Origin: Prevotella sp.
GTDB taxonomy: Bacteria; Bacteroidota; Bacteroidia; Bacteroidales; Bacteroidaceae
Length of the DNA: 64,000 bases
Reading direction: 5' to 3'
Assembly: GCA_017449495.1 (NCBI GenBank)
Contig: JAFTFO010000040.1
Span: 40,776 to 104,775, forward strand
This document shows positions 16,992-25,154 of this stretch, one piece after another. The notes below the pieces were generated by a model, which saw nothing but the letters and a program-made list of their open reading frames with translations, had not been told where the DNA came from and searched no databases. The position numbers and the translations under genes were made by a program. Positions within the stretch are counted from its first letter, which is position 1. Each line of letters opens with the position of its first letter.

Positions 16992-17528
16992 TTACCAGCT
17001 CCAGATGCTGGTATTCGTATTGTTGCTGCGCTGCTCTGTAGTAGTATTTCCGAAAGAATCCGTATGGCTCGATGAAGAACCTATAACCTGGCCATTGTTA
17101 TTGCTATAGGTGGTCGTTGTATTTCCAAAACTATCTGTGTAGCTGTTTGAAGATCCAGTATATCCACCATTGCCATTGGAATACGTTGTATGGGTATTCC
17201 CAAAACTGTCAGTATAGCTGTTTGAAGATCCGATGTAACCACCATTGGCATTTTGGTGTCTCGTTGTTGTGTTACCAAAACAGTCCGTTGAGGTTGTAGA
17301 GGTACCTATAACACGGCCATTTCGATCTCTGTGAGTGGTCGTCGTGTTACCAAAACTATCCGTATAGGACGATGATGTACCCGTGATGCCCCCATTTGCA
17401 TTTCGATGGGTACTTGTGCTGTTTCCGAAACTGTCGGTATATCTTGAAGACGAACCAACGTTATAACCCTGTGCGTTTGCTGCGATGGCGAATGTGACAG
17501 CCATCAATGTCACCATTAACTTCTTCAT
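16992..17528 (-). CDS. Exported protein of tandem 25-aa repeats
   Basis: The 178-aa protein has a signal peptide (MKKLMVTLMAVTFAIAANAQ) followed by about six copies of a 25-residue unit with the core (S/T)YTDSFGNTTTTxxxxNGxxxG(T/S)S. The repeat region is rich in Ser, Thr, Asn and Gly and lacks hydrophobic segments, suggesting a beta-rich extracellular or periplasmic fibre-like structure. I do not recognise a named family. The Met at 17528 is chosen because it begins the signal peptide and sits just below a conserved leader shared with the gene at 26146. The downstream AGCTCCAGATGCTGG end has no clear terminator. Confidence 0.75.
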   Translation of the reverse strand: MKKLMVTLMAVTFAIAANAQGYNVGSSSRYTDSFGNSTSTHRNANGGITGTSSSYTDSFGNTTTTHRDRNGRVIGTSTTSTDCFGNTTTRHQNANGGYIGSSNSYTDSFGNTHTTYSNGNGGYTGSSNSYTDSFGNTTTTYSNNNGQVIGSSSSHTDSFGNTTTEQRSNNTNTSIWSW

Positions 17529-17535
17529 AATTCTA

Positions 17536-17602
17536 ATGTTTAAATTGTTACTAATTTGTTGTTCTTTTGCCTCTTTATACCAGAACCATTCAAAAGGTAA
17601 CC
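17536..17602 (-). promoter_or_regulatory. Shared promoter/leader: GGTTACC-N15-GTATAAAG plus conserved UTR
   Basis: On the minus strand GGTTACC (17602-17596) is followed after 15 nt by GTATAAAG (17580-17573) and then AGGCAAA and AACAACAAATTAGTAACAAT, ending 7 nt before the ATG at 17528. The 45-nt block from GTATAAAG onward is identical at 43 positions to 26093-26137. The pairing resembles an ECF -35/-10 arrangement. Alternatively TACCTTTTG is an imperfect TAnnTTTG box and the rest is a conserved 5' leader. Confidence 0.65.
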
Positions 17603-17623
17603 ACACAATTGAAATTATTTTTT

Positions 17624-18082
17624 CTATTTCTTCTTCTTCATTTCTTTCATTTTTGCCTTAAGGGCGTTGTAAGCAGTTGCTGCCTCTGGGCAATTATCTT
17701 TCTTGCCTGTTTTATAATCATTTAAGGCCTCCTTGTAATAGCCTAAAGCCTCATAGGCTTCCCCTCGAGTAACAAATATGAGACCTATTGGCTCAATACT
17801 GATTGCTTGAGTGGCGTTTTCAATCACATCATACCAACGCTGAGCCTTATGGGCTTCCAATGCCCGAGAAGCATAAAACCTAAACATCTCTTGTCGCCTC
17901 GCGGCCATCTCCTGCTGTCTTGCTGCCGCTTCAGCCTGGGCCCTTATGGCCATGTTCATCACACCTGGGTCATAGAGATCCATCGTTGGCATTCTCACAT
18001 AGTCATCATAACCATAGATCTGTGCTTGGGCCGACATCATCACAAAACACATCATTGCTGTTGCCAAAAGTTTCTTTCTCAT
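17624..18082 (-). CDS. Exported TPR-like protein
   Basis: The 152-aa protein starts with a signal peptide (MRKKLLATAMMCFVMMSAQA). A central helix rich in Ala, Arg, Gln and Glu (residues ~45-70) is followed by two TPR-like helical pairs (HKAQRWYDVIENATQAISIE, then GEAYEALGYYKEALNDYKTG) and a Lys-rich tail. It is probably a periplasmic scaffold. It lies 95 nt upstream of the repeat protein on the same strand and is divergent from the CHAT genes. Confidence 0.75.
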   Translation of the reverse strand: MRKKLLATAMMCFVMMSAQAQIYGYDDYVRMPTMDLYDPGVMNMAIRAQAEAAARQQEMAARRQEMFRFYASRALEAHKAQRWYDVIENATQAISIEPIGLIFVTRGEAYEALGYYKEALNDYKTGKKDNCPEAATAYNALKAKMKEMKKKK

Positions 18083-18107
18083 AATCTACAAATATTAAAA
18101 ATTTCCG

Positions 18108-18115
18108 CAAAGTTA
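18108..18115 (-). promoter_or_regulatory. TAACTTTG promoter of exported TPR-like gene
   Basis: The minus strand reads TAACTTTG, 25 nt before the ATG at 18082. Confidence 0.6.
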
Positions 18116-18212
18116 CGACGATTTTGATTTCAATACAAGGAAAAATACAATAACAACCTTGTGAAATAATAAAATAAGTGGTAAAAACATTCTCACATTC
18201 AATATTATTTTG

Positions 18213-18220
18213 TATCTTTG
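18213..18220 (+). promoter_or_regulatory. TATCTTTG promoter of CHAT operon, near-leaderless
   Basis: TATCTTTG ends 9 nt before the ATG at 18230, so with the usual spacing the mRNA would begin within about 5 nt of the start codon. TTC at 18190-18192 is a one-mismatch -33 element at 20-nt spacing. Confidence 0.6.
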
Positions 18221-18229
18221 CCCCATGAT

Positions 18230-19894
18230 ATGAAGCAACTTCTATGGATATTATTAACAGTAGGATTATTTGTTCAAAAGTCAAATGGGCAGATAAGTGA
18301 AGTTAGTATTGACAGAGCTATGTCTCTATCAAACATGGCAGATTTCTATTATACTGCCCATAATTATGAGAAGGCAATAGAGCAAGAAAAGAAAGCACTT
18401 GAAATGAAGAGTGTACTCTATGGTATACATAGTTTGGAATATGCGATATCCTCATATAACCTCGCTAAGTATTATTATGAGAAAGGGGTTGAGGGTGAGA
18501 TAGATGGCAAACGATCAGACTTTATTTTTGCAACAGATTATGCGAAGAGGTCTATGGCTATTATAAAGGATTCTGTTCTTTTCGAGATGAAAGATATGGA
18601 TTATAGTTCAAGGTATCAGTTGTGGCAGAACGTAAATACCATTTTTGTCAACACCTTTCCGAGCTATGTGGCGAAAAATCCCAATGACTCTACTTTATCC
18701 GATCTTTACAATATTGTACTATTCTCAAAAGGAATAACCTGGAGGAGAGGAGGTGGCACAAATACTCTGTGTTGGAAAGACATACAGAACGCACTTGGTA
18801 AGAAGGATATAGCGATTGAATTTATAGCACCCGTGGTACCGTCTAATGATAATATTGTGTTTTATGCGTTGACAATTCAAAAGGGATATAGATGCCCTAA
18901 GATGACAAGGTTGTTTGATATCCTGCAGTTTCAAGACTCATTAAAATCTTGTGACACAAAAGTCGAAAAAAACCAAAAGATCGGAGATATGGTCTGGACT
19001 CCTCTTAATAATGAACTCATGGGTATGGAGAAAATCTATTTTTCCGCAACGCATGTGCTGAACAATATGCCTATTGAGTATATGCCAATAACAGACACGG
19101 AAACCTACAACGACAGATATTGCATGATAAGGGTTTCGTCTACTCAAGAAATTGCGAATAATAAAGCACATAATCACTTTAACAAAGCTGCCCTATTCGG
19201 AGGATTGCAATATGAGGCATTAGAGGCGAAAGGTGAAGGGAAAATAGAAAGAAGTGGATTTGAACCTTTACCAAATACAGGAGAAGAGGTCGCTGAGATT
19301 GCGGATGTATTTGAAAATAGTAATATCGACTACAAAGTATTTTCTGGTGATGAAGGAACGGAATCATTATTCAAGTCTCTTTCCGGAAGTTCTATTGACA
19401 TCCTTCATTTAGCTACTCACGGAAAGTATATAGTCAATGATGTCGTCGAGGGGTATCATGATGGTGATAATGCTTTAACGAATTCGGTACTTGCTTTTTC
19501 TGGAGTAAATGAACGGCCTATATCTGGATTGGAACAAGATGATGGTATAGTAACTGCGTTAGATATATCACAAATGAATCTTCCAAATCTTGATCTCGTT
19601 TCTTTATCAGCCTGTGAGTCTGCTTTGGGTGAGTATGGATTAGATGACAGTATCATGGGATTACAACGTGGTTTCAAAATTGCAGGAGCAAATACAATAT
19701 TAATGAGTTTGGGTAAAGTGGATGATGAGGCTACTAGAATACTTATGATAGAGTTCTATCGCAATCTTATGAGTGGAAAGACAAAACATCAATCCCTCAA
19801 AGATGCCCAGAAATATCTTCGTCAGGTTGAGAATGGGAAATATGACAAGCCTGAATACTGGGCCTCATTCGTAATGTTAGATGGATTAAACTAA
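18230..19894 (+). CDS. TPR-CHAT cysteine protease-like protein 1, exported
   Basis: The 554-aa protein starts at ATG 18230 with a Sec signal peptide (MKQLLWILLTVGLFVQKSNG) and a few TPR helices (residues ~25-110), then a linker and a C-terminal CHAT domain (~300-554). The catalytic dyad is visible: His in HLATHGKY near residue 396 and Cys in SLSACESALG near residue 460. GLQRGFKIAGANTILMSLGK follows, as is typical. CHAT proteases are clan CD caspase relatives activated through TPR partners. A signal peptide points to the periplasm or outer membrane. CHAT protein 2 starts 18 nt downstream. The gene is AT-rich relative to housekeeping neighbours. Confidence 0.85.
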   Translation: MKQLLWILLTVGLFVQKSNGQISEVSIDRAMSLSNMADFYYTAHNYEKAIEQEKKALEMKSVLYGIHSLEYAISSYNLAKYYYEKGVEGEIDGKRSDFIFATDYAKRSMAIIKDSVLFEMKDMDYSSRYQLWQNVNTIFVNTFPSYVAKNPNDSTLSDLYNIVLFSKGITWRRGGGTNTLCWKDIQNALGKKDIAIEFIAPVVPSNDNIVFYALTIQKGYRCPKMTRLFDILQFQDSLKSCDTKVEKNQKIGDMVWTPLNNELMGMEKIYFSATHVLNNMPIEYMPITDTETYNDRYCMIRVSSTQEIANNKAHNHFNKAALFGGLQYEALEAKGEGKIERSGFEPLPNTGEEVAEIADVFENSNIDYKVFSGDEGTESLFKSLSGSSIDILHLATHGKYIVNDVVEGYHDGDNALTNSVLAFSGVNERPISGLEQDDGIVTALDISQMNLPNLDLVSLSACESALGEYGLDDSIMGLQRGFKIAGANTILMSLGKVDDEATRILMIEFYRNLMSGKTKHQSLKDAQKYLRQVENGKYDKPEYWASFVMLDGLN

Positions 19895-19912
19895 GGATTG
19901 TTGACCAAGGAC

Positions 19913-22900
19913 ATGAAAAGAAATATTTTTATTCTTCTGCTCTTATTGAGTAATCTATTGACTTATGCATCATCTGATGACAGATTGAGATTACTAAATT
20001 TATTGAAACAGACTGACTTCTATATTATTTCTGAAAATTTCGAAAAAGCATCAGAACTTTGTAATCAAGCACTTGTTTTATTCAAGGAACAGGGGGCAGA
20101 GAACGACGCGAATACAATATCAGCTTTACATAACATCTCTCATGCATACTCAGAAAAAAAGATGTATAGTGAGGCAGTAAAAACGGAAACTGTATTGGTA
20201 GAAGTGTTTCCACTAGCAATGCCTAACAATTTGTATGATTATGCTTTATTTCTCAATGATCTTTCATTATATCTGTTTGAGAATAATAACATGATTCTTG
20301 CAGAAAAGAATATCAATAAGGCATTATCTATCATCAAGAATAAAGACGATGTTGATCTTACAATAATATATGCTAGGGCTGCAGAGATATATCAAAAAAC
20401 AACCCCAGTAAGAGCAGACTTGTCTATTAAATATCAAAAGAAAGCTGTCGAGGCCTATGCAAACGCATACGGAACAAATAGTTCACAATATATATCTGAA
20501 TTAGGGTATTTGGCGGGATATTATGAAACGGCAGAGGACTATGAAAATGCTTGTAATGCCTATATGGAATTAGCGCAGCTACGAGCACAAAAAGAGGAAG
20601 AAAAGGATATACAAAGACTCCTTCCGATCCTCGATAGGATTATTTTTTGTAGCAGAAAGATAAATAATGCAGAGCAAGAAAAGCAATATAAAAAATATGC
20701 TTTAGCTATAAAGCTCCAAGAACAAGGGTTCCATGAGGCGAAATATACGAGTCATTTCCCCTCCATAAAAGATTCTCTTGATTATCTTACAATATCAGAG
20801 AAAACAGAATCTTTTAGGGAGCAATTACGACAGCTAAAAGATGATGCCGCCGATGAGATTAAGATGGAACAAATATATGAAGATATAAAGCATTACTTAT
20901 TAAAGCTACCTGACTCTTATGGAAAGGCATATTCCTTATCGCTTGAAGCATTAAGATCTGGTTTCATAGAGAGTTCGAGAGATGTTATTGAATATGGTAC
21001 CGAAGCCTTGCGTATTTATGATGATTTGGATATTAAAACAGATAGATATATTATGGTACTATGCTGTGTTGCTGAAGCATATAGGCAATTAGGTAATCCT
21101 GCAAAAGCATATGATTATATTTTAAGAGCATTTGAATTACGAGATGATTATCTTTCTTCTGATAATTCTTTCTATAATGGGATACTAAGTGATTTGGCTG
21201 TATATTGTGGAGAATTAGGTAATTATAGAGATGCAATTAAGTATGGGCTTTTGGCTGTAAAAGATAAAGAACCTTACATTTATACAGAAAAGCCATATGG
21301 GTACTTTCTTTCGCTCAATAATCTTGCTACATATTATGGAGCTATTGGACAGGAAAGTAAAGAACTTGAAACTTTACAATTTTTGGTTAAAAGAGCTGAA
21401 GAATTATATCCTTGGGCATTAGAATATCCAGAAAGCCCATTCTTGCTGAATCTTGCATATAGCTTTCTTCAAAACAGAGATTATGCTCAAGCAATAGAAA
21501 CAGGCCTTAAAGTAAAAAGATTACGTGAGAAACTGGGAGACAACTCCTATAGGAAGTCAAATATATGCATATTATTAGCACACGCATATAGACTTAATGG
21601 AGAAACTGAAGAAGCTTTACGTTTTATAAACGAAGCAATCTCTATTCTGGGAGACATAAGAGGAGACGAAAATTTGTCGTTGTCTAATTCCTATGATTTA
21701 AAAGCTAAAATTTGTAAGGCTATGGGTAAGTTTGAGGAAGCGGAAAGAATGGAACGATTCTCTATTAATTTGACCCAATCTAATATAATAGACAATTTTT
21801 CAAACCTTTCCTCAGATGACAGAACTTCATATTGGGACAAGGTCTCAGACTTGTTTAATATCTGGTATCCTAATTATTATTATCAGTCCAAAATAGAAGA
21901 TGCAACCGAGCTATACAATAAAAGTGCTTTGTTTGCAAAGGGTATTCTTCTTAATGCAGATACTGAAATGTCCAAGCTTATTATGGAAAGTGGCGATGAA
22001 GAAGCTTTGGCTAAATATCAACACCTCCTTATAAACAGATCACTATTGTCTAAGATTACATCAGGTGATAATCCTCAAATAGAGATATCCGTTGATTCTC
22101 TTAGAAATGAGACAAACAAAATAGAAAGAGAACTTATAAAAGATTGTAAAGCTTTTGGCGATTACACAGCAATCATGAGAACCACATGGCAGGATGTACA
22201 AGCAGCTCTTAAAGCTAATGATATTGCTATTGAATTTCTATCATTCCCTTTACTCGATAATAAAGATAGTATTCTAAATAAAACTTTATATGCTGCCTTA
22301 ATCCTAACGAAAAGTGATAATGCCCCACGTATTATAGAGCTTTTTGATGAAAAAGAATTGGAATCAATTAGGAATAATAGTGAGATGCTCTATAATCTAA
22401 TATGGGGGGAAATAGAGAAATACCTTTCTGCAATAGATAACATCTATTTTTCTCCTGCTGGAAAGTTGTATAACATCAATATCGAAGATCTTCCGGAAAT
22501 TGTAGGTAGGAATAACGCAAAAAACTATTATCGCGTCTCGTCAACAAGATTGCTTGCACATCAGAATAATAGCCAAATAAAAGAAGAAAAAGCAATTATC
22601 TACGGTGGATTAAAGTATGATGCCTCTATTTCAGAATTAGTTGCTGACAGCAAAATACACATACGTAAAGACACATCATTCAGAGGTGATGTGGAGAACT
22701 TGGACTTACGATCAGGATGGGATTATCTTCCAGAAACCCTTATAGAAGTGAACGAGATAGAGTCTGCATTGAATAAAAGAAAGATCCCAACACAAATCTA
22801 TACGGATACGTTAGGCACTGAGGCCTCTTTTAAATCTCTTGATGGTCAGCCATGCAAAATCATCCATATTGCAACGCATGGTTTTTACTATACAGAGAGT

Positions 22901-23413
22901 GACAGTGCGAAAATGAAGAAGGCGCACCTCGATTATATGGCCAATCAAATTAGTAGATATTCCCGCTCTTATATAGAAGATTATTCATTGACGCGCTCTG
23001 GTCTACTAATGGCTGGTTGTAATAACATCCTACGTGGATACAAGTTACCGGATAACGTTGATGACGGCATCCTTTTTGCAAAGGAAATTGCAGGCATTAA
23101 TCTAAAGAATGTAGAATTGGCAACAATATCATCATGTGATTCTGGACTTGGTGATGTGACTGGTGATGGTGTCTTTGGATTGCAGCGTGCTTTCAAGAAA
23201 GCAGGAGCCCAGTCTATTCTGATGAGCTTACATAAAGTAGATGATGAAGCAACAAGAATACTTATGGTGGAGTTCTATCGGAATCTTATGAGTGGAAAGA
23301 CAAAACACCAATCCCTCAAGGATGCCCAAAAGCATCTTCGAAAAGTAGAAAAGGGTAAATATAATAACCCAGAGTATTGGGCTGCGTTCATTCTTTTAGA
23401 TGGGGTAAATTGA
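19913..23413 (+). CDS. TPR-CHAT cysteine protease-like protein 2, exported
   Basis: The 1166-aa protein starts at ATG 19913 with a signal peptide (MKRNIFILLLLLSNLLTYAS). Many TPR units run through residues ~30-620, for example LAHAYRLNGETEEALRFINE, followed by a C-terminal CHAT domain (~780-1166) with His in IHIATHGFYY near 985 and Cys in ISSCDSGLGD near 1074. Both catalytic residues are present. The last ~50 codons are nearly identical at DNA level to CHAT protein 1, pointing to gene conversion. It forms a two-gene operon with it and meets the caspase/sigma operon tail to tail. Confidence 0.87.
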   Translation: MKRNIFILLLLLSNLLTYASSDDRLRLLNLLKQTDFYIISENFEKASELCNQALVLFKEQGAENDANTISALHNISHAYSEKKMYSEAVKTETVLVEVFPLAMPNNLYDYALFLNDLSLYLFENNNMILAEKNINKALSIIKNKDDVDLTIIYARAAEIYQKTTPVRADLSIKYQKKAVEAYANAYGTNSSQYISELGYLAGYYETAEDYENACNAYMELAQLRAQKEEEKDIQRLLPILDRIIFCSRKINNAEQEKQYKKYALAIKLQEQGFHEAKYTSHFPSIKDSLDYLTISEKTESFREQLRQLKDDAADEIKMEQIYEDIKHYLLKLPDSYGKAYSLSLEALRSGFIESSRDVIEYGTEALRIYDDLDIKTDRYIMVLCCVAEAYRQLGNPAKAYDYILRAFELRDDYLSSDNSFYNGILSDLAVYCGELGNYRDAIKYGLLAVKDKEPYIYTEKPYGYFLSLNNLATYYGAIGQESKELETLQFLVKRAEELYPWALEYPESPFLLNLAYSFLQNRDYAQAIETGLKVKRLREKLGDNSYRKSNICILLAHAYRLNGETEEALRFINEAISILGDIRGDENLSLSNSYDLKAKICKAMGKFEEAERMERFSINLTQSNIIDNFSNLSSDDRTSYWDKVSDLFNIWYPNYYYQSKIEDATELYNKSALFAKGILLNADTEMSKLIMESGDEEALAKYQHLLINRSLLSKITSGDNPQIEISVDSLRNETNKIERELIKDCKAFGDYTAIMRTTWQDVQAALKANDIAIEFLSFPLLDNKDSILNKTLYAALILTKSDNAPRIIELFDEKELESIRNNSEMLYNLIWGEIEKYLSAIDNIYFSPAGKLYNINIEDLPEIVGRNNAKNYYRVSSTRLLAHQNNSQIKEEKAIIYGGLKYDASISELVADSKIHIRKDTSFRGDVENLDLRSGWDYLPETLIEVNEIESALNKRKIPTQIYTDTLGTEASFKSLDGQPCKIIHIATHGFYYTESDSAKMKKAHLDYMANQISRYSRSYIEDYSLTRSGLLMAGCNNILRGYKLPDNVDDGILFAKEIAGINLKNVELATISSCDSGLGDVTGDGVFGLQRAFKKAGAQSILMSLHKVDDEATRILMVEFYRNLMSGKTKHQSLKDAQKHLRKVEKGKYNNPEYWAAFILLDGVN

Positions 23414-23439
23414 AAATGAGGGCTTTTACACCCTCATTT
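23414..23439. terminator. Bidirectional terminator between CHAT operon and convergent small gene
   Basis: AAATGAGGG (23414-23422) and CCCTCATTT (23431-23439) make a 9-bp stem flanked by A and T runs on both sides, starting 1 nt after the CHAT stop. Confidence 0.7.
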
Positions 23440-23451
23440 GCGTTTAGATTA

Positions 23452-23748
23452 TTACCACGGTAGGATTTCTACTGGAAATTCGAGATATCTAACGCGAGCA
23501 GATTCGCCTCTTTCTACTCTTACAGGAATAGTTGCCTGTTGTCCTTCTTCTCTCAGAACTCTCATGCCTTGATTTGATGCTAAATGGTTAAGGTATGATA
23601 AAGCATCATTTCTCAGAAGGATTTCATCATACCCATAATCGTCGCATTTCACAGAAACCCTTGCAAGACCACCTCTCCAAAAATCAATAATGCCATTACC
23701 TTCGACAGAGAAAGATCCGTTCTCGTTTTTTCTTAAATTTATATTCAT
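23452..23748 (-). CDS. Hypothetical 98-aa protein
   Basis: The product begins MNINLRKNENGSFSVEGNGI and has alternating hydrophobic residues (IIDFWRGGLARVSVKCDDYG; ATIPVRVERGESARVRYLEF), suggesting a small all-beta domain without a signal peptide. I do not recognise a family. It has its own TATATTTG promoter and an unusually long leader of about 105 nt. It lies downstream of the anti-sigma gene on the same strand. Confidence 0.6.
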   Translation of the reverse strand: MNINLRKNENGSFSVEGNGIIDFWRGGLARVSVKCDDYGYDEILLRNDALSYLNHLASNQGMRVLREEGQQATIPVRVERGESARVRYLEFPVEILPW

Positions 23749-23861
23749 TTTATAAAAATTTGTGGGGCATACCTCAAGCCACCGTTAAACTTACAGTTAT
23801 TTCGATGGGCTCAAGGCTCTGTTAGATCTCAATAAAAGGAGAATGAGATTATTCTCGGGTG

Positions 23862-23869
23862 CAAATATA
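23862..23869 (-). promoter_or_regulatory. TATATTTG promoter of the 98-aa gene
   Basis: The minus strand reads TATATTTG. The predicted leader from about 23855 to the ATG at 23748 is long for this genome and could carry regulation, though I see no named riboswitch. Confidence 0.55.
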
Positions 23870-23910
23870 CATAATTATTTCTTTAGTTGTATCTTTTTTG
23901 CAGAAAAATT

Positions 23911-24576
23911 TTATATCTCCCTCATTTTCTTTAATAATTCCAATGCTTTAGCTTCGATTGGAGTATCGGGATTGTCTTCTGCCAGTTTCTTTAGGATAGG
24001 AATAGCCTTATCCTTCTGGTCGTTCTTGATATAGGCAAGGGCCAGATTCATGGCGATGTCGTTGGCATAAGCGGAATAGGTGAAATCTGAATCTATCTTT
24101 GAATAGATTGGTTCCAGTTCTGCTATGATGGTACTGACATTGCGCTGCACCTTTATATTATTAAATAAGGTGTAGAGGTGAGCGACGGAGGCAGAATCAA
24201 GATCACCACGCGCATTTTCATCCATGTTATACTCAGAATAGTAGGGTGATACAAGTGCGGAGAGTTCATTAAACCGTTTGTCTTTCTGATAGCCGAAGAA
24301 GATGGCAATGACAGCTGCAATAGAGCAAGCCCATGCAACGAGGGTGCGTAGTCTTTCTTTGGTGTTGTTGCTGATAAGCGTCTTTTCCTTAGCAGCCTCC
24401 TGTGAACGGATGCTTTTTATCATGGATACGGTAGCCAACACCTGGGCACGCAGTTCTGAGTCAGCCTTGATTTCTTGCTTAAAAGCTTGTTCTTCAGCCT
24501 CTGTCATAGCACCACGTACGAAAGCATCGATTCTTTCTTCGATGACCTGCTGTTGTATATCGTCGTATTTATCCAT
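23911..24576 (-). CDS. Transmembrane anti-sigma-like protein with extracytoplasmic TPR
   Basis: The 221-aa protein has a cytoplasmic N-terminal helical segment (ERIDAFVRGAMTEAEEQAFK), of the type seen in Bacteroidetes anti-sigma proteins. One transmembrane helix follows at about 79-96 (LVAWACSIAAVIAIFFGY), then a C-terminal TPR-like region (AYIKNDQKDKAIPILKKLAE) that would face the periplasm. Its ATG overlaps the sigma gene stop by 8 nt, a classic sigma/anti-sigma coupling. No zinc-binding HxxxCxxC motif is seen, so it is a non-ZAS type. Anti-sigma function is inferred from topology and context. Confidence 0.72.
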   Translation of the reverse strand: MDKYDDIQQQVIEERIDAFVRGAMTEAEEQAFKQEIKADSELRAQVLATVSMIKSIRSQEAAKEKTLISNNTKERLRTLVAWACSIAAVIAIFFGYQKDKRFNELSALVSPYYSEYNMDENARGDLDSASVAHLYTLFNNIKVQRNVSTIIAELEPIYSKIDSDFTYSAYANDIAMNLALAYIKNDQKDKAIPILKKLAEDNPDTPIEAKALELLKKMREI

Positions 24577-25153
24577 AGATTTTATTCTTTAGTTCGTTAT
24601 ACTTGTCGCGGAACTTCTTCACGCACTTGTATTTCTGGGCCTTTACGGAGTTGGCATCAGAGAAGTTGAACATGTCGGCAATGGTCGATGTCGAGAAGTC
24701 ATCCCAGTAGTAGCCGTGGAGGATGTTTTTGCAAGTGTCTGTCATTGAGGCAATGATATTGTTCACCAGCAGTTCCATACGGGTCTTTTTCTCTTCTTCC
24801 TCCGCATCTATACAAACGCCATAGAGTTCTGCGATCTTGTCATCACGGACAAAGTCGGAGTTGGTGATTCTACGATCGTCAAAGAGTGGCTTCGTCTTGC
24901 TGTTCTTTCCCAGGAACTTCAGGGTCTGGTTGATGCAGACCTTTATGAAATAGGTGCCCAGTGAACTTGTCAGAGTAGACAACTTCCCGTCACGGACATT
25001 CAGGAACAGCGCCATTGATGACTCCTGGAAGATATCATCAAGGTCATCATCCGAGACAGAGAACTGCTTCCGTAGATATGATATTACCCTTCCTCTCTCG
25101 TCGGAAAGGAAACGGTTCAAATCCTGATTCTGCAATGATATCTCCTTTGCCAT
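24569..25153 (-). CDS. ECF-type RNA polymerase sigma factor
   Basis: The 194-aa protein has sigma region 2 at about residues 20-95 (VSDDDLDDIFQESSMALFLN) and region 4 at about 135-190 (ILHGYYWDDFSTSTIADMFN, then SVKAQKYKCVKKFRDKY). Regions 1.1 and 3 are absent, as in ECF factors. It starts 1 nt after the caspase stop and overlaps the anti-sigma gene, so the three are one operon. Its likely targets are genes with the GGTTACC-N15-GTATAAAG element found at 17.6 and 26.1 kb; this is inference. Confidence 0.85.
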   Translation of the reverse strand: MAKEISLQNQDLNRFLSDERGRVISYLRKQFSVSDDDLDDIFQESSMALFLNVRDGKLSTLTSSLGTYFIKVCINQTLKFLGKNSKTKPLFDDRRITNSDFVRDDKIAELYGVCIDAEEEEKKTRMELLVNNIIASMTDTCKNILHGYYWDDFSTSTIADMFNFSDANSVKAQKYKCVKKFRDKYNELKNKIYG

Positions 25154-25154
25154 G

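Noticed and set aside
16992-17528. CRISPR-like array
   Set aside because: The 75-bp periodicity is a protein-coding repeat with a signal peptide; there are no unique spacers and no cas genes nearby.
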